Assembly (NCBI GenBank): GCA_951394405.1
Contig: OX596346.1
Location: 744,001 to 808,000, forward strand
Direction: 5' to 3'
Length of the DNA stretch: 64,000 nt
Origin: Coprinellus micaceus
Taxonomy: Eukaryota; Basidiomycota; Agaricomycetes; Agaricales; Psathyrellaceae
Part shown: positions 56,101 to 64,000 of the stretch, piece after piece
Numbering within the stretch: position 1 is the first letter of the stretch
Layout of the letters: every line of letters starts with the position of its first letter
The notes under the pieces: generated by a model
What the model was told of the DNA's origin: nothing
Databases searched by the model: none
Seen by the model: only the letters and a program-made list of their open reading frames with translations
Made by a program: the position numbers and the translations under genes

Positions 56101-58660
56101 CTGTGGGGGACGACGAAGAGAAGGAGGCGGCGGCGACCACGGCCGGGGCACCTGCGGTGGATGCGGTGAACGACGAGGAGAAGGCGAAGCAGGCGTTGGG
56201 CGAGCAGCCGAAGATGACGAATGTGTTTTCGTGGGATCATTTGAATTATGCGGTGAAGACTGGGGGAGGAGAGTTTAGGAAGTTATTGGACGATGTTTCG
56301 GGGTTTGTGGCTCCGGGGAAGTTGACTGCGTTGATGGGCGAGTCTGGGGCGGGTAAGGTGAGTTTGGTCGAAACGATCGTAGTGGTTATTCTTGGGGGGA
56401 TGCTGACGCACCTTTAGACTACCCTGTTGAATGTGCTTGCTGAGCGGACGGACACTGGCGTCATCACAGGGGACCGGTTCTTCAATGGCCAGGCTTTGCC
56501 ACCAGACTTCCAGTCGCAGACCGGTTACTGTCAGCAAATGGATACTCACGTTGGGAACACCACCGTCAGGGAAGCGCTGGTGTTCTCCGCTCGCCTACGT
56601 CAGCCCAGTTCGGTTCCCACTTCGGAGAAGGACGCCTAGTGAGTGTCTTCGTACAAGGATGGAGGTCCCCGTCGCTCATCGACTTACTAGCGCGGAGAAG
56701 TGTCTGATGATGTGTGGGCTGGCGGAGTTTGCAGATGCGATGGTCGGGACCTTGGGTGTCGAGCAGAGGAAGCGTACAACAATTGGAGTCGAGCTAGCTG
56801 CAAAGGTCAATCAACACTTGCTTGTTCCAATGCATCGAGTTGCCAATTGACCGTGTCGATGCAGCCGAAGCTCCTCCTATTCTTGGACGAACCGACGTCA
56901 GGGTTGGACTCTCAGAGTGCATGGGCAATCGTATCCTTCCTCCGTGACCTGGCCGATAGCGGGCAGGCTATCCTTTGCACTATCCATCAGCCATCCGCCG
57001 AGCTATTCCAGGTGTACGACCGGTTGTTACTACTCCAGAAGGGCGGTCAGACAGTTTACTTTGGAGATGTTGGTCCTGGCTCTAAATCAATCATTGGATA
57101 CTTTGAGAGGAACGGTGCGAGGAAGTGTGCGGAAGAGGACAACCCGTAAGTTCTCCCCCTGCATTTCGACGGCCGACTTCAATCTCGATTTAGGGCCGAG
57201 TATATGCTCGACGTAATAGGCGCAGGCGCCACGGCAACTGCCGATAGGAATTGGCACGAAGTATGGATAAGCTCGAAGGAATGCCAGGAAGCGAAAGAAG
57301 AGTTGAGGCAGATACACGAGGACTGTAGGAAGGAACCACCTGTCGCAGCCACCCTCAAATCCACCTTCGCCAACCCATGGCTCTATCAAGCCCGTGTGGT
57401 GGTAAAGCGGTCGTACCTCGCGTACTGGCGGGACCCGACATACCTGATGTCTAAAATCTCATTGAATATCTTTGGCGGGCTGTTCATTGGGTTTACCTTC
57501 TTCAAGTCAAAGAATACCATTCAAGGCACGCAGAATAAGCTCTTTGTGAGTCTCTTCGTCCGCGTTAAATGTGGCTCGTCGGTTGAGGGATGTTGCAGGC
57601 AATCTTCATGGCCACAATTTTGAGCGCACCCCTTGGCGGACAGCTCCATGTTCCGTACATCAAGGTTTGGGTACTGCTCTCTCCCTGGCTCCCGTCGCTC
57701 ACATGCACGCGCAGATGCGAAATATTTACGAAATTCGGGAACGATCTAGTCGGACGTACCATTGGTCTGCCCTTGTCACGTCCCAAATCCTGGTCGAGGT
57801 GCCGTGGAACATTCTCGGGTCCTCGCTGTTCTTCCTCTGCTGGTTCTGGACGGTGGGGTTTCCTAATGACAGAGCCGGTTTCACTTACTTCATGTACGGG
57901 GTGCTGTTCCCGATCTACTACACGACGATCGCACTTTCTGTGGCCTCGATGTGCCCCACTGCAGACATTGCAGGGTTGATGTATTCCTTCTTATTTTCGT
58001 TTGTGCTTACGTTGTGGGTCCCTTTTGCTCGATTCACCCTCTAGGTACTGACGTATTTCGCGCAGTGATGGCGTTGTCCAGCCTTACCGTGAGCTCACAT
58101 GGTGGAGATGGATGTATCACCTCTCCCCCTTTACCTATCTCATCGAAGCCATGGTCGGTCAAGGTAGGGATCCCGTCACTTTGGCCACGTCTTCATGTTC
58201 CACACTAATTTCTTCCCAGCCGTCGGTCGTCAGCTGGTCGAGTGCTCTCAAACGGAACTTGTCACTCTGCAGCCTCCCTCCGGACAAACATGTGGGGCGT
58301 TTATGGCAGACTATATCTCTAGGAGAGGTGGTTATCTCACCGACCCTGGAGCGTCCAGCGACTGTCGGTTCTGCTCCAGTCGGACGACGGATGAATGGCT
58401 GGGCCCTTCGTTCAATATATTTTACCATAACCATTGGCGGGACTTCGGGCTCTTCTGGGCTTATATCCTCTTCAACGTGAGTCCTCGGGCCCCTCTATCT
58501 TGCCGCCAGGTTACAGGACTGATGTGCGACATAGATTGGTGGGGTGTACTTTTTCACATACATGGCTCGAATCAGGAATCACAAGCACCTACATTGGATT
58601 GGGGGGAAGGCGTTCAATCTTATGTCCGGAGGCTTGAAGCCATTTGGACGGAATAAATAA
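53106..58660 (+). CDS. PDR-type ABC transporter (ABCG full transporter)
   Basis: A complete full-length transporter in at least 15 exons, arranged as NBD1, TMD1, NBD2, TMD2. NBD1: Walker [13 protein letters not shown], with the Cys normal for fungal PDR proteins in place of Lys; signature [28 protein letters not shown] across an intron that removes an apparent TAA near 54180. TMD1 includes [11 protein letters not shown], the ENI-like [16 protein letters not shown] and several membrane helices. NBD2: Walker [19 protein letters not shown], signature [18 protein letters not shown], Walker [18 protein letters not shown], then TIHQPS. TMD2 ends with [25 protein letters not shown] and a short basic tail ([10 protein letters not shown]). 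It sits in the plasma membrane and typically exports hydrophobic drugs or lipids using ATP; the true substrate is unknown. The first about 100 residues are a Ser/Glu-rich cytosolic leader. Confidence 0.93.
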
Positions 58661-60109
58661 TAGAATCAAAGTTCTTTTCACACTTGGCCGCCTGAACCAT
58701 GTGCAATTGGAAATTTAAGCCGATGGGCGCTTGTGGCGGCGTTTGCCGAGCAACTTTGATGGTACTGTGCTTTGACAGCCGCCCATCGTGATTGATCCGC
58801 CGTTTGGCCCGACGCCCACGAGCGCTTACTGGCACGCGATCAAAACGTCGAACGCTTCCACCCGCCGCCACCGCCACACCATCCGTATCTCTACTCGTAC
58901 CATCGGGCTTCAGGGCCGTGTCCCAAGAGGTCCGAAGGCGCACAGTTTCGTTATTTCTCGCAAGGCCGTGAGCCATGAATACTGATTTCTGATTTTGGGG
59001 TCATTTTTGCTTTGTATTCCGTACCTGGGAACCTAACTCCAGCCCGATTGCTATCATTACCAGATTTTCTCTGTCTTACCATCCCCGTTTACACCAGGCA
59101 CTGATCCTTGTGGTCGACTGACCTTTGAGCCGCTCACCCTCCCCATCGTGGAGACGCCCGCGGTGCCGCCACAACTTGACAGATCCTCAAAACCTCAACG
59201 ATAAAGGCTGATAAAGGCTGAGCACACAGCGACCGAGGGCGAGAGCAGGCAAGATCAGACCAGCCACATAAATTGTATGTTCGGGGCCCCGCAACAACGA
59301 TCCAAAAATCATGTTCTAGCGTTGAGCTCCACCGCCCGAATTGCCGCGGCGCCTTGCCGCTATCTGACAGTGATGAGCCCTCCTGCCCTCTCACAGGCCT
59401 CCGACCCTTGATAAACGGATAGGCAGCTATGTAGATATCGAACGAAATTTCTGATCTTTCTGAGGACTGCGTCTTCCCTCCGAGAACCGGGGTGAATGGT
59501 AGTTCTTCTTATTCTCGCCGAAAGTTACGTATGCCAACCCTCTCTTCACAGGGCAGATATCACAGGGGAAAAGCACCATGGGTAGAATCGCCATTTTCTT
59601 GACGAGTTTCTCCAACCTATCGTAAGACAGAAGGTCGGCGACCTAGCTCGTATTCTTGGGCATCTCTAAGGAGCCCACTTCGCAGACCAGCTGACTTGCC
59701 ACTTCCATGACAATGCTGCAATGCCCCACGACAACCGGCAGAACATATGCCTTAAACAAGGCGTTTTGGTAACTACCGCTCCCCGCTGGATTGGCGGAAG
59801 CGAAGTATCATGCATTGGCATCTTGTTCCGGTGATGCCGTGCTAGGTAGCCCGCCCATGACCCTCCTTGAGCCCCTTCGCCTCAGTTCATGGGTGGAGCG
59901 CCAAGTTGGGATCTAAGTACCTATGCGACGTGCTTAAATGTGATTGTGAAATTGTCCAGATGATAATACTACTACACATGGAGGATTTGGTTAACAGTGG
60001 TACAGCACGGCGTATACCGACGATAGCGAATGAGCACAATAGGACGACAGCGACGACAAGGATCTCGGACCCTAGGTTTTGAGAGACCCGCGATATAGTA
60101 TCTATAAAT
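58661..60109. other. Intergenic, no supported gene
   Basis: 1.4 kb between convergent 3' ends. A small direct duplication (gataaaggct twice) occurs at about 59202-59221. No gene or element is recognised. Confidence 0.4.
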
Positions 60110-61646
60110 CTATTGGTATAATGATATCGACTTTGTCCATTGGGTGGATATATCGAGTGGTTCCAGCCAATACAATGAATAAGTCAAGGATACATGTCGC
60201 TGTCGGAGCGCTAGTAATAGAACTAACGTCAGCTTGAGCGGATGTGCTGAGTGAAGGGACGAGGGGCATACCTTGCTCTTAGGGAGCATACTATCGTCGT
60301 CGACCTGGATGTCGGTGGTGACAGAAACGACAGGATATGTTTTGGATGATTGGTGTGACGGGGAAGGGAACGAGCGAATGTTGCTGAGGTTGCTGAGTTG
60401 GACTTGGGCCTGGTTCGTCGAGCCCTTGCCAGTGGACTTCATTGAGAACTCGTGTTCGTTCGTGGCGGCGAGACGCATGCGCTGACGACCGTTAAGCGTG
60501 GCGAGCAGTACGTTGGCATATAGACGGCCGAGGAGGTACTCGCTAGAGATGATAACGGTTGAGCAGATGCGACAGTGAAAGGGAAGATGATGAACGTACA
60601 AGCAAACGTAGAACCAGGTGTTGGGGAGGAGGAGGTAGGTGAGGAGGTCGACAAGAGCACAGGCGGTGGTAATCAAACCGTTCTCAACGGTGTGGACAAT
60701 CAGTGCGTTTAGGACACTTTTCGAGGAATTGTAGGACGTTGAGTCGCGAGCGAGGTAGAGAACGGCGACCATGGTAACCGAGATAACGATGTCACAAGTG
60801 AAGCTGCCGGCCAACCAGACAATGACTGTGTTCTTGAGAGTCCTGAGCAGGGAGATATCACGAGCGAGCATGGTGAACTGGACTGTAACACCGAATGCTG
60901 CAGCGCACTGCATGCCGGCAGTCTATAGGGAAGGGACGTTAGCGCCGAAGGGGAGAGTGCCTGAAGCTGAACGGGCTCACTAAGGCGATAATCCCAGCAG
61001 CGACCTTGCCGAAAGTAGTCTTCGTTAAAACGAGGACCCTCCACGCGAAGAAGATCTGGGTGCAGAATCCCACTACAGTTCGTCGTCTGTTAGACTTTGA
61101 GATAAAGGGGGGGTATAGGGACGCACCAGTGCCATTAAGCGCTGGGAGGGCCGCGCCAGAGAACGGCGAGTTGGTCAAGACCCTCGGGTCCGCGAAGCCT
61201 AGGGCCAGAATGGTATACGTTGTGTGCGTCGAGAACACGATGTGGAGGAACTCGACTACCACTACCACGCAGACTGGAGATAGATGGTCAGCCTGGGGAC
61301 GCGTCACAAACACGCTTGACGCTTACCGAGATAGACAAAGAACCGTCTGTCCGTGCTGGCGTAGTTCATGTAGTAGTGATCTACCGCGAGCATCAGTATG
61401 GCTCACAGTATCGCACGGCGATGGGTACGCACAGATCTGCATGGCAAACGCTCCATTGAGGAAGAAGCTGACCAACGAGCCCATGAGCTATACCAGCGCT
61501 TGTCAATACGGGTTCACATCCACGCCGATGAGGTCCAACACACCAGTGGGCCGGTCCTGAATGTAATCAGTCAGATGAAGCGATGAGGAATGCGAGAACA
61601 TTGCACTCACAAAGCGATGTACGGATTGGGGCCAGTGCTTGCCATG
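60110..61646 (-). CDS. Seven-transmembrane fungal protein, DUF6534-like
   Basis: ATG at 61646 (MASTGPNPYIAL), then several short exons joined by introns of about 50-70 nt. Membrane segments in order: LMGSLVSFFLNGAFAMQI, then HYYMNYASTDRRFFVY; VVVVEFLHIVFSTHTTYTIL; GFCTQIFFAWRVLVLTKT; AFGVTVQFTML; VIVWLAGSFTCDIVISVTMV; and SVLNALIVHTVENGLITTAC with a following helix (LVDLLTYLLL). The arginine-rich NGRQRMRLA after the last helix and the Ser/Thr-rich cytosolic tail (SNLSNIRSFPSPSHQSSK) are typical of the DUF6534 family that is expanded in Agaricomycetes. The topology resembles a receptor, but no ligand or signalling role is known. The last join, near 60290, is uncertain: the intron there is a multiple of three, so the end of the protein is not settled. 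Confidence 0.78.
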
Positions 61647-64000
61647 ACGGTCGGGAGGGAGGGGATGAATGACAGAGGGCTAAGGAAGCATTTCGCCCGA
61701 CAAACGATTCCCCTTATGTATGAACGGGCAGGGGATGGGGTAGGTTTGTTTTGGGTAAACTCCGTTCTCAACAATTGTCCCACGAGAAGCTACCTCCGGA
61801 ATCGGGGTTGTCTCCAGAGATCATGACAGTTACCCCTTCGAGCAATCCCAGAAAAGAGGTAACATAAGAGCTCAGCCAAATCAGAAAAGTTTTGTAGTCG
61901 CCGTGTGGTCCGCAGCTTTTACTGTACCCTTCTGTGAAGTCTTCAGGGAATGACAAGCGCTCAGTGAACGACGCGAAGCAGAACGCGTCGCGCACTTCCC
62001 ACTACCACCTCGCCTTCCCTTCTAATTCTGTACTTCTGAGACCTACCATGCCCAGTGGGCAATTGAGCAACGCCGTTCATTTCTTCCCGCTGATTTAGCG
62101 GCCCGAAGAGATAGTTCCTGGTCATGACGGAGCGCGGTTGGAAGTTAATGTGGAGTTGCGAATAGAACTGTATTGCCCCTCATAGCGCTGGCCGTCAAGT
62201 GACCACTTTTCTTCAATTAATTATGCTTGAGGCGAACTAGTGAAGGGCAGAAGGGAAGCTGTTCCATTCATGAGCGCCGGTATTGACGTTCGCGAAATGG
62301 GGCACCACTTTTCAGCGGGTTATGAATGTTACGCACTAAGATCATATGAACATTCATCCGGAGGCGTCCCTATTAATTTTGGGTGCCAGATACCGCGAAT
62401 CTATGAAAGATTTGGGGCGCTTAGGGAGGATTTCAGGCGTTGGTTCCGCCCCCCATTGTCCGAGAGTGCTTGGAGGTGCCTCTGATTCTCGTCCCTTTCT
62501 CGCGATCTCGCCGATGCCGCAAATCTTGATCAGATGGAAGGTCTTGAGGCCAGAGACGGTGTGGGCGCTTCGTACATAACTGATACTGTCAGCTTCACCC
62601 ACGCAAATAGGCGATCCGATAGCGCGCGTGGCCGCCTCTGGCGTCCAGAGTGCTTCCCTGTCAAAGGTCTGTCTGCGAATTTACCTCAATTGGCACGCTT
62701 GGTCGACAATGGTGCGAAAGTTACGCGAAGAGAAGTGAGGTAAAAGTCTCGTCACCTATATGTCCAAATACCCGTACACCTATAACGCAAACGCCAGATG
62801 TCGGGTCCTCGCACACAAATGTTACTCGTAGTCTTGAAATGGCTGGCAACGTTAACAGCTGCTGACCACCGTATTGGATTCGGAATGATCACGAACCTGA
62901 CGACCTGCCATCGCTCCTCCGATGCTCGTCTTGAAGCGACCAAGACCTACCCGACAATTAAACCATATTTCGGTGGAGACGAAACTGTCGATTGCATGCG
63001 TCCTCCGCAACGAGATCTTGTGGGTGAAAGCTTCCCTGATCCTCGAAATAGTGAGCGGAGAACGCACTCGACCGCCCCGGGACGCGCTAAACTTCGTGAT
63101 GGAGATGGGATAGGCCTGATCAGCTCTCTGATTGAGACGTTCCAGTCCGCCGAGCCGAAGGATCCATATGGCCTATTGCGAGTGTGTGCCCTGCTCAAGA
63201 GGAAATTAAAGTTTCGGGATCCTGGCTGTTCGACGGGGTTTTCAGAGGTACGGGTCGTCGTCAAGCAAGGGGATCTTGTGGAGTGGGTGCGCAGCAACTC
63301 TATCTTGCTCCTGCTCGCTCTGCACGACGTGATATTGCCAATTGGTGCCCAAGGCGGAACGGGTCTGATACTGGTGTCTGATGCAGGAGTCCTAGTAAAT
63401 TGACTAGAGGTCAAACAGAGGTGCAAACTTGAGACACCTCGACGGGTATGGGAAGACCCTGAAAGACCTACATGATCCTCACAACTATTTCTGGAGCAGT
63501 TCATTCAAGTTCGCGACCATCGGCCCCCAGAAAGCACGGTACCACCCAGTACGACTTCTTGAAGACCCGATTCATCCGGACTTGGCGATTCTAGTTGGAG
63601 CTGGAGTGCGATGTCGTGACTGTAAGAGTTGGAGCCGTGTCAGCGCGGAAAACACAAAAGGGTACTCCGCCGTACCTGAATCCGTACAATATCGTGAATG
63701 GCTAATCCAGGAAGGGTGAAGGTCAGGCTAACCTGATACGACGCATCCCGAACAGTTGGCCAACACGACGATTGAATTCACCCTCTTGAGGACGCTCACT
63801 TTATAAGCAACGTATTCACTTTCCGTTTGAAATGCTGTAACGTCCACACCCAAACAGATGATATCGAGGCAAATTAGACACCTAATAGGGTCCCCTCAAG
63901 GTCCCTTGAGGCTCTCATTTACAGCATATGACTGTCCCAGATCTGTCATTAATTCGCCCACTGGCCCGACGTAACAAGAAAGGTAGAGATAAGGAAGGTT
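61647..64000. other. Window end, no supported gene
   Basis: 2.3 kb with overlapping frames on both strands. The longest (62798-63403, plus) reads 201 aa without recognisable domains or splice support. Part of the promoter of the 7TM gene lies at its left edge. A gene entering from beyond 64000 cannot be excluded. Confidence 0.4.

Noticed and set aside
62798..63403. Plus-strand open frame of 201 aa near the window end
   Set aside because: No domain, no splice context and competing frames on both strands; this length is reached by chance elsewhere in the window.
1..64000. CRISPR arrays, bacterial operons or prophage
   Set aside because: No regularly spaced repeats or bacterial gene layout are seen; the introns and gene content are fungal.

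Overview
This window is nuclear DNA from a filamentous basidiomycete, most likely an Agaricomycete. Genes are broken by many short introns of about 45-85 nt with GT...AG ends. The gene content also fits: repeat-less NACHT genes, F-box/LRR paralogues, a basidiomycete-type O-fucosyltransferase-like gene, a 7TM protein of the DUF6534 type, a GH47 mannosidase, a PDR/ABCG transporter and nuclear NDUFS1. No rRNA, tRNA, CRISPR array or bacterial operon was seen. Gene models were built by hand from splice sites, reading phase and comparison of paralogues inside the window.

Layout. 1-15 kb is an NLR-like (STAND/NACHT) island. It holds two NACHT genes (2649-4867 minus; 12707-15016 plus) and two genes coding an unusual fusion of a degenerate NACHT-like NTPase with a downstream four-helix-bundle domain resembling the MLKL N-terminal domain (1-1178 minus, cut by the window edge; 9995-12160 minus, 597 aa). 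A proline-rich unknown gene lies between (5522-7395). 15-29 kb holds two F-box/LRR-like genes, a disordered-protein gene, a tandem pair of alpha/beta hydrolases and the GH47 mannosidase. 30-39 kb holds the glycosyltransferase, an unresolved acidic gene and an apparently intact pogo/Fot1-type transposon (35901-38858, TA duplication, 25-bp inverted repeats, DD35D transposase). 39-47 kb is gene-poor, with two unknown genes. At 47489-48947 a third four-helix-bundle gene stands alone without the NTPase part. 49.7-61.6 kb is conserved housekeeping and transport: NDUFS1, the ABCG transporter and the 7TM gene. The last 2.3 kb shows no gene I can support.

The most interesting signal is the four-helix-bundle family. 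The complete copies share exons of exactly 201, 140 and 139 nt, and both end in a short conserved motif (NA-S/N-FGT-S/N-YG) split by an intron of the same phase. The fused NTPase has lost the Walker A lysine. The complete fusion gene sits head-to-head with a NACHT gene whose P-loop is intact. I infer a sensor/executor-like programmed-cell-death or self-recognition module. Function and novelty cannot be shown from sequence alone.
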